Assembly (NCBI RefSeq): GCF_016862915.1
Contig: NZ_BONW01000022.1
Span: 124,001-188,000 of the forward strand
Direction of reading: 5' to 3'
DNA from: Plantactinospora endophytica
GTDB taxonomy: Bacteria; Actinomycetota; Actinomycetes; Mycobacteriales; Micromonosporaceae
Length of the DNA stretch: 64,000 nucleotides
In this document: positions 7,692 to 16,429 of the stretch, one piece after another
How the letters are laid out: each line of letters starts with the position of its first letter
How positions within the stretch are numbered: the stretch's first letter is position 1
Notes under the pieces: model-generated
What the model was told of the DNA's origin: nothing
The model's input: the letters and a program-made list of their open reading frames with translations, nothing else
Database searches by the model: none
Position numbers and translations under genes: made by a program

Positions 7692-8888
7692 ATGAGCAGC
7701 ACGACCTCCAGCACCACAGCCCTGACGATCACAGGCGGAAGCGCCAGGCCGCCGCTGGTGACCAGGCCGCTGCTGCTGGCCTTCGTGGCCAGCGCCGGCG
7801 CCATGGTGAGTTTCTACCTGCTGCTGACCGTCGTACCGCTCTACGCCACCTCGACCGGTGCCGGTGACGTCGGTGCCGGCCTGGTCACCGGGACACTGAT
7901 GCTCTCCACCGTACTGGCCGAGCTGGCCATCCCCCGGCTGGCCGCCAGGTTCGGGCAGCGGAGCGTCCTGCTCGCCGGTCTGCTGTTACTCGGCGCACCC
8001 GCACTGCTGCTGCTGGTCGCCACCGGTCTGCCGGCGATCCTGCTGGTCTGCTTCGTCCGGGGCCTCGGGTTTGCGGTCACGGTCGTGCTGGGCAGCGCGC
8101 TGGTCGCGGAGCTGGCCCCGGCACAGCGGCGCGGCGAGGCCCTCGGCCTGTACGGCGTCGTCGTCGGGATACCCGGCATCATCGGTCTTCCGGTGGGGGT
8201 GTGGCTGGTCGACCGGGTCGGCTATCCCAGCGTCTTCGTCCTCAGCACCCTGGCTGCACTCGCCGGGCTCGCCGCCGCGACCGGGCTACCCGGCCGCCGC
8301 GCCGAACCGGAGCAGCCGTTGGGAATGCTGGCCGGACTGCGCAACCCGGCGCTCACCCGACCGGCAACGGCGTTCGCCGGAGTGGCCCTCGCCTCCGGCA
8401 TCGTCGTCACCTTCCTGCCGTCCGTACTCACCGACGCGTCGGTGAACCTGATCGCGTTCGCCCTGCTCGCGCAGGCGGTCACCACACCGTTGACCCGCTG
8501 GTGGGCCGGCCGGTACCTGGACCGGCACCCGGACACTCCGCTGCTCGCCTACGGCGTGGTCGTCTCAGCGTCGGGGGTCGCGATCCTCGCCGTCACGGGG
8601 CACCCTGTCACGGTCGTCGTCGGGATGCTGCTCTTCGGTGCGGGCTTCGGCGTCGCGCAGTGCGCCAGTCTGACCGGCATGCTGCGGCAGGTGTCGACGG
8701 CCGGCTACGGCACGGTCAGCGCGGTCTGGAACCTGGCCTTCGATGCCGGAATCGGCCTCGGCGCGGCCGGGTTCGGTCTCGTCGCCGCCGGTACCGGCTA
8801 TCCGGCGGCGCTCGGCATCACCGTCCTGGTGATGCTCTCCGCCCTCGCCGCGCTGCCGCGCCGACGTCAGCCCGCGCCCCGGCCCTGA
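7692..8888 (+). CDS. Major facilitator superfamily transporter
   Basis: 398 residues, starting at ATG 7692. About 12 hydrophobic segments are visible, including AFVASAGAMVSFYLLLTVVPLY at the start and an A-like loop with RFGQRS between helices 2 and 3. The second half repeats the pattern. The general shape is that of drug or metabolite exporters. It is divergent from the MocR regulator, which probably controls it. It contains a rare TTA leucine codon at residue 99, the codon read by the bldA tRNA in sporulating actinomycetes. Substrate not inferable. Confidence 0.85.
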   Translation: MSSTTSSTTALTITGGSARPPLVTRPLLLAFVASAGAMVSFYLLLTVVPLYATSTGAGDVGAGLVTGTLMLSTVLAELAIPRLAARFGQRSVLLAGLLLLGAPALLLLVATGLPAILLVCFVRGLGFAVTVVLGSALVAELAPAQRRGEALGLYGVVVGIPGIIGLPVGVWLVDRVGYPSVFVLSTLAALAGLAAATGLPGRRAEPEQPLGMLAGLRNPALTRPATAFAGVALASGIVVTFLPSVLTDASVNLIAFALLAQAVTTPLTRWWAGRYLDRHPDTPLLAYGVVVSASGVAILAVTGHPVTVVVGMLLFGAGFGVAQCASLTGMLRQVSTAGYGTVSAVWNLAFDAGIGLGAAGFGLVAAGTGYPAALGITVLVMLSALAALPRRRQPAPRP

Positions 8889-9004
8889 CCCGGGACACCT
8901 GCCGAGGTCAGCCCCAGCCCAGCCCCGGCATCGAGCCAGGACAGCCGACACACGCCCCGCACCAGGAGACGGCACAAGCCTCAGACCAGCAGGCGGAACA
9001 AGCC

Positions 9005-10198
9005 TCAGACCAGGTAGTAGGTGAGGAAGGCGAACGGTGCGGCCAGGAAGCAGATTCCGAAGCCGAGCTTGGCGTACCGGGCGGGTCGGCCGACGATCAT
9101 CCGAGGCTTGCCCCAGACGCTGAGTGCGAGATAGCCGAGGAAGAAGACCATCGTCGGCAGCCCGGCGCAGCTCCACGAGAAGACCGCGAAGGTGCTGGCG
9201 TTGAGGCCCTTCGTGCCCTGCACCTCGGCGACGGTGAGCACGATCCAGATGATCACGGTGAGCAGCCCGGCGCAGATCAGGTAGACAGTCGTCGCCCGGG
9301 CCAGCGGTGACATCGACGGGAACAGTGGCGCCTGTTGGGCCATCGTCTCGGTCTGCACGATCAGAACGTCGGCACCGTCCGCCGACTGCCGGGCCAGGTC
9401 CAGTTCGCGCAGCGGATCGACCGGCGGGGCCGGCGGCAGCCCCGGGCCGCCTGCGGCGGAGACCGGGCCGACACCCGTCGGTGCCACGTCCGGGGGCAGT
9501 CGCGGGCCGGGCACCGGGCCGCCGGCCGGGGTCGCCGGCAGCGCCCGCCGCGCCGGACCGGCCGGCAGTTCCGGGTACGCCGCACCGGCCGCCGGATCCG
9601 CCCCGCTCCCCGGATCGCCCGAAGAAGCTCGCGACCCCGAAGAACCCGGCGAACCCGAAGAAGCTGGGGAGCCCGGAGAAGCTGGGGAGCCCGAAGAGGC
9701 TGACGAACCTGGAAAACCTGGCGAGCCCGGAGACCCGGACGCGCCCGGAGATCCCCATGCGCCCGGGGAAGCCGACGCGCCCGCAGCACCCGGGGCGCCT
9801 GACGGATTGTCGAGTCCGGCCGGCCGGTAGACGTGCCCGGCCGGTGGTGGTGGCTCCGGCGGCTCGACCTGGTCCGGCCCGGCGTACTGGGCCGGCACGG
9901 TGGGATGGCCGGGTGAACCAGGCGGCGGATAGTAGCCGGCTCCCGGAGGCGGCGGACCGGGCATCGGTGGGCCGGGCATCGGCGGGGCGGACGACGGGGC
10001 CGACGGCATCGACTTGCCGATCATCTGGCCGAGGGCGGTCAACCGCTGCTGCTGTACCGCCAGCCGCTGGTCGAGCCGGTCGACGGCGGCACCGGTCGCG
10101 CCACGCGCCTCGGCGAGCTGGGCGGCGGTCTGCTCACCACTGCGCCGCAGCTCGTGCAGGTGCCGGGCCAGGGCCGCGTACTCGGCGAAGCTCGCCAC
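9005..10198 (-). CDS. Membrane protein with N-terminal coiled coil and collagen-like GSPG linker
   Basis: 397 residues from GTG 10198, one base after the stop of the ATPase gene. Residues 1-65 form an amphipathic helix or coiled coil (ARHLHELRRSGEQTAAQLAE...). Residues 70-260 are Pro/Gly-rich with a collagen-like run of GSPG/ASSGSPG repeats. Residues 290-397 hold three or four membrane helices (VYLICAGLLTVIIWIVLTVA, then two more) and end in YYLV. The topology suggests a membrane anchor joined by a long flexible linker to a cytoplasmic coiled coil, which could recruit the upstream ATPase. Two short direct repeats (ACAAGCCTCAGACCAG) lie at its 3' end. No family known to me. Confidence 0.7.
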   Translation of the reverse strand: MASFAEYAALARHLHELRRSGEQTAAQLAEARGATGAAVDRLDQRLAVQQQRLTALGQMIGKSMPSAPSSAPPMPGPPMPGPPPPGAGYYPPPGSPGHPTVPAQYAGPDQVEPPEPPPPAGHVYRPAGLDNPSGAPGAAGASASPGAWGSPGASGSPGSPGFPGSSASSGSPASPGSPASSGSPGSSGSRASSGDPGSGADPAAGAAYPELPAGPARRALPATPAGGPVPGPRLPPDVAPTGVGPVSAAGGPGLPPAPPVDPLRELDLARQSADGADVLIVQTETMAQQAPLFPSMSPLARATTVYLICAGLLTVIIWIVLTVAEVQGTKGLNASTFAVFSWSCAGLPTMVFFLGYLALSVWGKPRMIVGRPARYAKLGFGICFLAAPFAFLTYYLV

Positions 10199-10199
10199 C

Positions 10200-12743
10200 T
10201 CAGTGTCCCTCCTCGTCGGCCTCGTACCCGTCCCGGGTGAACGGCACGATCAGGCGTACCCGCTGGTCGTGCCGGTCCACCAGCAGTGCCCGGTTGGCCC
10301 TCGGGGTGTAGGAGAGGTCGTGCTGGCCGAGATACATGCTCAGCTCGGATCCGGGCACGTTCAGCGCCACCAGGCAGGCGACGTCGTCCCGGTTGCTCGA
10401 CCCGCCGATGTCGTCGGAGAGCCGGCGCAGCCCACGCCACCAGCCGAGCAGGTGCACCCCGTACGCCGGGCCCTGCCGGAGCGTCGCCTGGAGGTCGTCC
10501 AGCCCGGACCGGTAGTTCTCGTCCCGGGCGCCGAGGACGCCGCTGGCGCCGTCCATGCCGTACCCGATCAGGAAGGTCCGGGCCGGCGGGCCGTCGGCCG
10601 GCTGGACGGCGAGTTTGCGCAGTTCCTCGCGGAGGCCGGCGGCGTCGAGCCGGTCCACCGGATGACCGGCCCCGGCCAGCCCGGCGATCGTCTCCTCGGC
10701 GATCTCGTCGGCGACCGCGACCAGCGGGGCGACCAGGAACCGGGCGCTGCCCGGCGCGTGCTGCCGGGCCAGGCTGATCGTGGCGGCGTGCAGCACGCTC
10801 GCCCCGACCGGCGAGGTGCCGACCACCGCCAGGTGCCGCCCGGGGGTGGCGTCCAGCGGAAACAGCGCCGAGGTCAGGTCCACGTCGACGGTACGCCCGA
10901 CCAGCGCCAACGGCCGCCGTCCACCCGGGACCAGTCCCCGGTACGTCGGATCGTCCTCGACCTGCGCCGACTCGTACCCCTTGAAGACCGCCGGTGGTCG
11001 CGAGCCCGGCTTGCGGGCCTGCCACAGCTCGTGCCGGAGCTGGGCCACCTCGGCGGCGCTGGCGTGCGCGTCCGGGAACCGGACCACGGTGTTCGCGGCG
11101 GCCAGCCCGGCGGCCGGGTTGACGATCGCGGAGCCGATCGGCAGCGGGCCGGCGGCGTCGTTGAGGGTGTCCAGCACTCCGCCGCCGCCAGGCAGGGCGA
11201 CCCGGAGCGGGAACTGCCCGAAGATCGAGTCGGCCTTTCCGTAGAGCGCCTCGATCCCGGTCATGCTCTGGCTGGCCAGCACCAGGTGGATGCCGTAGGA
11301 ACGGCCCTTGCGGGCCAGCTCCTCCAGCAGCGCCACCGCCTCCCTGGCCACCGCGTCGTTGCCGGCGAAGAGCACGTGGAACTCGTCGATCACCGCCACG
11401 ACCCGGGGCACCGGTTTGCCGTCCCGGGGCAGGTCGGCCAGCTTCGTCACGCCGTGCCGCTTCAGCGCCGACGCCCGCCGGTTCAGCTCCCGGCGCAGCT
11501 CGCGGAGGACGGCGACGCCGTACTCCCGGTCGGACTCGATGCCGACCGCCCGGGCGTGCGGGATCCACGACGGGTCGCGGCCGGTCGGGACGAACTCGGT
11601 GAAGCTGACGCCCTCCTTGAAGTCGAGCAGGTAGAGCGACAGTTCGTCCGGCGAGTAGCGGGCGGCGAGCCCGTAGAGGACGTCGAGCAGGAAGACCGTC
11701 TTGCCGGCACCGGTCCGGCCGCCGACCAGCCAGTGCGGGGTCTGGTCGTCGAAGGCGCAGATCACCGGCTCCCGACCGGCGCGGCCGACCACCGCACGCA
11801 GCCCGTTGCCGGACGACTCGGCCCACGGCCGGGCCGGCAGCAGGTCGGTGAACCCGAAACTCGACTCGCGCCGGTAGATCTCACCGAGCCGGTCGGCGAG
11901 GGCCGCGACCGCACCGGCCGGCGGCTCGCCGTCGAGGCGTACCGGGGCGGCCAGGCCGGTGCCGTCCGAACTGAACGGATGGCCGGGCGGGTCGCCGATC
12001 CAGGCGTACCCCTGCGGGTCGAGTCGGACGTGTGTGGTGCCGCCCAGCGGCGGTGGGGCCGCGCCGACCGTCCGGGACGGATATCCGCCGACGATCACGC
12101 ACACCCCGGCGGTCGGGCCGGCGTGGGTCAGCGCGGCGAGCCGGCCGAGCGCCCGGCCCTCCGGCAGCGAGGCGGCGACCAGGAGCAGCAGTTCCGGGGT
12201 ACCCGTGGTGGCCTGCTGGGCGGCCCGGGCGTGCCGTTCGGCGGCGTCGAGCGCGGTGCCGATCTCCGCCTCGGTGGTGGCCGGCGGCGGCACCGCCCCG
12301 GCGTCGACAAGCACCTGCAACGGCAGGAAGGTCGCCCCGAGCGCGGCGCTGTCCAGGGCGGACACCCGCACCGAACCGGGCGGCGCCGCAGCCAACAACC
12401 GGACCACCAGGGTACGCAGCAGCGCGGCGACCCGGCCGTCCCGGGCGTCGGCGTCGATCGCCAGATGGGTACCGCCACTGAGCGGCACGACGGCCGGAAA
12501 GTCACCGTCCACGGTGCTCGCCACGCCGAGCCGTACCGGCAGCGGGCCGGCGAAGAACCGGGCCGGCTCCGGCTCGCCGCCGACCGCCTCGCCGACCCGG
12601 CGCAGCCGGGCCACGATGTCGGCGCTCTCGCCGGAGTCGGGCGGCGGTTGGAACCGGGCCAGCCCGTGCCGGGCCGCGTCCAGGTGCGCCCGGGCCTGCC
12701 GGTGGGCGGCCACCGCCCGCCCGAATGTGGCTGCGAGTCCCAC
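10200..12743 (-). CDS. FtsK/SpoIIIE-type ATPase with EccC-like triple P-loop layout
   Basis: 847 residues from GTG 12743, with GGGGGCAGG just upstream. The central domain has a full Walker A (GGRTGAGKT, about residue 340), Walker B (VVAVIDEFHVLF, about 449) and the LASQSMTG sensor region typical of FtsK/HerA ATPases. The N-terminal third (GGTHLAIDADARDGRVAAL...) and C-terminal third (GRHLAVVGTSPVGAS, about 639) read like two further P-loop domains whose Walker A has decayed. This one-active-two-degenerate order resembles type VII secretion EccC. There are no membrane helices; the next gene supplies them. No WXG100 or Ecc partners are nearby, so DNA or protein translocation are both open. Confidence 0.8.
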   Translation of the reverse strand: MGLAATFGRAVAAHRQARAHLDAARHGLARFQPPPDSGESADIVARLRRVGEAVGGEPEPARFFAGPLPVRLGVASTVDGDFPAVVPLSGGTHLAIDADARDGRVAALLRTLVVRLLAAAPPGSVRVSALDSAALGATFLPLQVLVDAGAVPPPATTEAEIGTALDAAERHARAAQQATTGTPELLLLVAASLPEGRALGRLAALTHAGPTAGVCVIVGGYPSRTVGAAPPPLGGTTHVRLDPQGYAWIGDPPGHPFSSDGTGLAAPVRLDGEPPAGAVAALADRLGEIYRRESSFGFTDLLPARPWAESSGNGLRAVVGRAGREPVICAFDDQTPHWLVGGRTGAGKTVFLLDVLYGLAARYSPDELSLYLLDFKEGVSFTEFVPTGRDPSWIPHARAVGIESDREYGVAVLRELRRELNRRASALKRHGVTKLADLPRDGKPVPRVVAVIDEFHVLFAGNDAVAREAVALLEELARKGRSYGIHLVLASQSMTGIEALYGKADSIFGQFPLRVALPGGGGVLDTLNDAAGPLPIGSAIVNPAAGLAAANTVVRFPDAHASAAEVAQLRHELWQARKPGSRPPAVFKGYESAQVEDDPTYRGLVPGGRRPLALVGRTVDVDLTSALFPLDATPGRHLAVVGTSPVGASVLHAATISLARQHAPGSARFLVAPLVAVADEIAEETIAGLAGAGHPVDRLDAAGLREELRKLAVQPADGPPARTFLIGYGMDGASGVLGARDENYRSGLDDLQATLRQGPAYGVHLLGWWRGLRRLSDDIGGSSNRDDVACLVALNVPGSELSMYLGQHDLSYTPRANRALLVDRHDQRVRLIVPFTRDGYEADEEGH

Positions 12744-12774
12744 CCTGCCCCCAACCCGCCTTCAGCCTCTGTGG

Positions 12775-14121
12775 TCACCGGCCGTGCGGCACCACAGGCT
12801 CCCCCGGATCGACGGGACGGGCCGCACGGTCACCGAACACTAACCCGGAAGAGGCGCGGCTGGCGCGCGCCGGGCGCACCGCCGGAAGCGGATCTGCGGC
12901 CGGCCCGCCGAGAACACCGGGCCGGCGGGTCGACACGTCCGGGATGGCGCCGGATCGACCGTCCGAACCGGATGACGCCGGGAGATCCGGCCGGCGTACC
13001 CGGTCGTAGAGGGTCAGGTACGAGCGGGCCATCGCCGCCGGGGTGAAGCGCCGGGCCGCCTCGACCGCACATCGGCGCGGATCGATCTGGCCGGCGGCGT
13101 GCACGAGATCCGCGAGTTCGTCCTCGTCGGAGGTGAGCAGCCCGGTGTCGCCGTGCCGGACCAGCTCCGGCAGGCAGCCCTCGGCCAGCGCGACGACCGG
13201 AGTGCCGAGGGCCAGCGACTCGACGACGGCGGTACCGCCCGGCTCGGCCCAGCGCAGCGGAAAGAGCGACGCCCGGGCGGTGGCGACCAGTTCGTCGCGC
13301 TGCCGGCCGGCGACGGTGCCGACCCAGCGCACCCGTACCCCGTCCACGTGCGGGGCGACCCGCTCCCGCCAGTACCGGACGTCGGGGTTGGCCGCCGCCA
13401 CCGGATCGTGCTCGGCGGCGGCCAGCTCCGCCGGCTGCCGGTACGGGCCGACCGGCCCGGCGAGCACCAGGTCGAAGCCGGCCCGGTGGGCCAGCCGGGC
13501 GGCGAGATCCTGCCCCTTGCCCGGGTTGATCCGGCCGAGTACGACGACGTGGCCGGACTTCTCCGCCGGGCGGCGCCGGTCCGCCCCGTCCGCCAGCGGG
13601 GTGGCCAGGTGCACGTGCCCGACCGAGTGCGCCCGGAGCGCCTCCGGAGCCCGGGAGAGCTGGTCGGCGGAGACGCCGTTGACGCGTACCCGGTCGCCGC
13701 CGTCGAAGCCGCCGTACAGCTCGGGGTGCTTGGTCAGGTCCCAGTGCAGGGTGTGCAGCACCGGCGGGGCGTCCGGGCCGAGCGCGGCCAGGGTGGCCAG
13801 GCCGGCCGCCTCCACGTGGTCGTGCACCAGGTCGACGTCGTCCCGCTCCCGCAGTGTCCGGACCACCGCGTGCAGGTGGCTCTGCACCACCCCGCACGCC
13901 TGGTTGTACGGCCGTTGCAGGCTGCCGAACTGACCGTCGGGGAAGACGGCGAGCTGCTCGTCGACCGGCAGTTCGCTGCTGCCGACGGTGGCCAGCAGCA
14001 CCCGTACGCCGAGCCGGCGCAGTTCGGGTACCAGGGTGGCGATCACGTTCTCGATCCCGCCGTACCCGTTCGGCGGCACCGGCAGCCACGGGCCGGCGTT
14101 GACCAGGACGGTGAGACTCAT
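12775..14121 (-). CDS. GT4-like glycosyltransferase
   Basis: 448 residues from ATG 14121, overlapping the gpgS stop by four bases (ATGA). The N-terminus VNAGPWLPVPPNGYGGIENV is the acceptor-side motif of GT4 (GT-B fold) transferases. The donor site is seen in GRINPGKGQDLA and in the E-x7-E-like segment EPGGTAVVESLALGTPVVA. The last about 60 residues are a Pro/Arg/Ser-rich tail. It may add sugar to the glucosylglycerate made by GpgS or to a related glycolipid or polysaccharide. The natural substrate is not shown. Confidence 0.85.
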   Translation of the reverse strand: MSLTVLVNAGPWLPVPPNGYGGIENVIATLVPELRRLGVRVLLATVGSSELPVDEQLAVFPDGQFGSLQRPYNQACGVVQSHLHAVVRTLRERDDVDLVHDHVEAAGLATLAALGPDAPPVLHTLHWDLTKHPELYGGFDGGDRVRVNGVSADQLSRAPEALRAHSVGHVHLATPLADGADRRRPAEKSGHVVVLGRINPGKGQDLAARLAHRAGFDLVLAGPVGPYRQPAELAAAEHDPVAAANPDVRYWRERVAPHVDGVRVRWVGTVAGRQRDELVATARASLFPLRWAEPGGTAVVESLALGTPVVALAEGCLPELVRHGDTGLLTSDEDELADLVHAAGQIDPRRCAVEAARRFTPAAMARSYLTLYDRVRRPDLPASSGSDGRSGAIPDVSTRRPGVLGGPAADPLPAVRPARASRASSGLVFGDRAARPVDPGEPVVPHGR

Positions 14122-15227
14122 CCGCCGGCCACCGCCAGTCGACGGGCCCGACCACGGGCCGCCCGTACCCGCCGGGACAGGCTGGCCAGCGGTGGACGTT
14201 CGGCGACCGCCACGTCGGTGACGACGATCTCCCGCTCCAGCTTGGGCAGTACCCGGTCGGAGCCGCGCCGGAACTGGGTGAGTACGGCGGCCGGCGGCAC
14301 CGGCTCGGCGACCAGTCCGCGTCGGTGCAGCCGGGACCAGACGGTGTAGAGGATCTGCGCCGACATCCGGCCCAGCGCCTCGACGTCCTGGTGCCGGTGG
14401 AACCGCTCGCCGAGGTCGACCTGCGCCAGGGCGTCCAGCCCGACCAGGTCAAGCAGGTCGATCAGCATCGCGATCTCGACGCCGTACCCGGAGACGAACG
14501 GGATCTGTTCGAGGATCTCCCGGCGACCGGCGTACTCGCCGGCCAGCGGCTGGACGAAGCCGGCCAGCTCGGGCCAGAACATGCTGATCAGGGGCCGGGC
14601 CATCAGCTCGGTGACCCGACCGCCGCCGTCCGGCTCGACGACTCCGGGAGCGCCGGTGCCGACGGTGGCGGTGGCGGCTGGGCCGGCGGTGGCGGTGGCG
14701 GCTGGGCCGGCGGTGGCGGCGCGGACCAGCGGCCGGTGGTAGAAGCCTTTGACGAATGCCACGGTCGGGTCGGCGAGCAGCGGCCCGACCAGCCCGGTGA
14801 CGAACCGTGCCGAGAAGCGGCGCAGGTCGGCGTCGACGAACGCGACGATGTCGCCGGTGGCGGCGGCCAGGCCGGACCAGAGCGCGTCGCCCTTGCCGTC
14901 CAGCCGGGGCAGTCCCCGGGTCATCTCGTCCTGGCTCACCACCCGGGCTCCGGCGGCGGCGGCCACCGCCGCGGTCGCGTCCGTGGAGCGGGAGTCGACC
15001 ACGATCAACTCGTCGATCAGCGGAGCCCGGTCGACCAGCTGCCGGCGCAGCGTGCCGACGATCGACCCGACGGTGGCCTCCTCGTTGCGGGCCGGCAGCA
15101 CCACGCTGATCCGCTGCTCCCCCTTGATCTTCAGCAGCCGGCGCACCGTCCACTTCGCCGAGTTTTCGGTACGGTACGTGGTCCACGCTTCTACGATGGG
15201 TGGAACGGTCGCTTCTGAACGCCGCAC
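14118..15227 (-). CDS. gpgS: Glucosyl-3-phosphoglycerate synthase
   Basis: A GT81-family retaining glucosyltransferase that makes glucosyl-3-phosphoglycerate, first step of glucosylglycerate and methylglucose lipopolysaccharide synthesis. Seen are VVLPARNEEATVGSIV at the N-terminus, the metal-binding FVDADLRRF (DxD-type), FVKGFYHRP, LAGEYAGRR, and the C-terminal HRHQDVEALGRMSAQI typical of GpgS. A 24-base tandem duplication inserts an Ala/Thr/Gly-rich loop after the HRPLVR segment. GTG 15227 has a G-rich ribosome site; TTG 15242 is an alternative start. The gene is translationally coupled to the downstream glycosyltransferase. Confidence 0.88.
   Translation of the reverse strand: MRRSEATVPPIVEAWTTYRTENSAKWTVRRLLKIKGEQRISVVLPARNEEATVGSIVGTLRRQLVDRAPLIDELIVVDSRSTDATAAVAAAAGARVVSQDEMTRGLPRLDGKGDALWSGLAAATGDIVAFVDADLRRFSARFVTGLVGPLLADPTVAFVKGFYHRPLVRAATAGPAATATAGPAATATVGTGAPGVVEPDGGGRVTELMARPLISMFWPELAGFVQPLAGEYAGRREILEQIPFVSGYGVEIAMLIDLLDLVGLDALAQVDLGERFHRHQDVEALGRMSAQILYTVWSRLHRRGLVAEPVPPAAVLTQFRRGSDRVLPKLEREIVVTDVAVAERPPLASLSRRVRAARGRARRLAVAGG
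14665..14718. repeat. 24-bp tandem repeat inside gpgS
   Basis: Two exact copies of a 24-base unit (GTGGCGGTGGCGGCTGGGCC...) plus a partial third encode an eight-residue Ala/Thr/Gly/Pro repeat in a surface loop. The unit is a multiple of three, so the frame is kept. Confidence 0.75.
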
Positions 15228-15445
15228 GGGCGCACCCCCCAATGTCGCGATCCGGAAGGCCGGACCGACCGACCCTTTACCCCCGGCAGGTCGGGCGAAC
15301 CCCGGTGCCGGCTAACAGCTTGATCGCCGTTTGACGACGCCCCCGCACCGCCCCGGTGAACGATTCGTTTCCGGTGCCGGCCGGAGGTTTCCCGTCGGTC
15401 GGGTCCGGAGAAGGCGTAGGTCCGGGTCGGGACGGGAGGTCGGAG

Positions 15446-16429
15446 ATGCGGGTCTGCCGGGTGGGGCTGGTCGGCGCGGGCGGGGTCGCGCAGCGGCACG
15501 CACGGGTGCTGGCGGGCTTCGACGACGTACGGATCGTCGGGGTCACCGACGTGGTCGCGGAGGCGGCGGCCCGGCTGGCCGGTACGACGGAGGCCCGGGT
15601 CTTCGCCGACGTCCCGGCGCTGCTCTCGGCGGACCTGGACGCGGTGTACGTCTGTGTGCCGCCGTTCGCGCACGGCGAGACCGAGGAGGCCGTGCTGGCC
15701 GCCGGGGCGGCCCTGTTCGTGGAGAAGCCGCTGGCGCTGGACCGGGAGACGGCGACGCGGATCGACCGGCTGGTCGAGCAGCGCGGCGCGGTGACGGCGG
15801 TCGGGCACTACTGGCGTTATCTGGCCGCCGTCGACGAGGCCCGGCTGATCCTGGCCGACCGCCCGGCCCGGCTGGTCGGCGGCGTCTGGCTGGACAAGGT
15901 GCCCCCGGTCGGCTGGTGGCCGCGCCGGGACCGGTCCGGCGGCCCGATCGTGGAACAGGCGGCGCACGTCCTCGACCTGGCCCGGTATCTCGTCGGCGAG
16001 GTGACCGAGGTGTGGGCGGTCGGAAACGGCACGCCGCCGGACGTGGACGGCGCGGACGTGGACGGCGCGACCGCCGCCGCGCTGCGGTTCGCGACCGGCG
16101 CGGTGGGCACGCTCGGCACCACCTGCGCGCTGGGCTGGAAACACCGGGCCGGCCTTGAGGTGTACGCCGACGGCCTGGCCCTGTCGGTCGGCGAGGACGG
16201 CCTGCTGGTTCGCGACGCCGACGGTGAACGCCGGATGCCCGGTGACCTGGAGCAGGGCCGGACGAGCGTGGACCGCGCCTTCGTCGACGCGGTCCGGGGC
16301 ATCGGCGCCGACATCCGGGTGCCGTACGCGGAGGGGCTCCGGACCCACCTGCTGGCGCTGGCGGTCGCCGAGTCGGCCGTGACCGGTCGACCGGTCCGGA
16401 TCCCGCCGCTGGAGCCGGCCGGTGTCTGA
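15446..16429 (+). CDS. Gfo/Idh/MocA-family oxidoreductase
   Basis: 327 residues from ATG 15446, chosen for the GGGAGGT ribosome site; the frame is open further upstream without support. The Rossmann motif VGLVGAGGVAQRH opens the protein. VCVPPFAHGE follows, then the family motif VEKPLALDRE (the EKP Lys). The catalytic helix is GGPIVEQAAHVLDLARYL, with the His usual for dehydrogenases acting on sugars. It overlaps the next gene by eight bases, so the two form one operon. Split Gfo/Idh plus MDR pairs correspond to the fused bi-domain oxidoreductases of polysaccharide loci. Substrate unknown; a nucleotide sugar or sugar derivative is likely. Confidence 0.85.
   Translation: MRVCRVGLVGAGGVAQRHARVLAGFDDVRIVGVTDVVAEAAARLAGTTEARVFADVPALLSADLDAVYVCVPPFAHGETEEAVLAAGAALFVEKPLALDRETATRIDRLVEQRGAVTAVGHYWRYLAAVDEARLILADRPARLVGGVWLDKVPPVGWWPRRDRSGGPIVEQAAHVLDLARYLVGEVTEVWAVGNGTPPDVDGADVDGATAAALRFATGAVGTLGTTCALGWKHRAGLEVYADGLALSVGEDGLLVRDADGERRMPGDLEQGRTSVDRAFVDAVRGIGADIRVPYAEGLRTHLLALAVAESAVTGRPVRIPPLEPAGV

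Noticed and set aside
9361-9789. Minus-strand Arg/Leu-rich frame inside the collagen-linker gene
   Set aside because: Alternative frame of the same GC-rich repeat; the collagen-like frame continues into clear membrane helices.
10014-13046. A 1,010-codon + strand frame over the FtsK-like gene
   Set aside because: Antisense shadow. The minus-strand ATPase has clear Walker motifs in this stretch.
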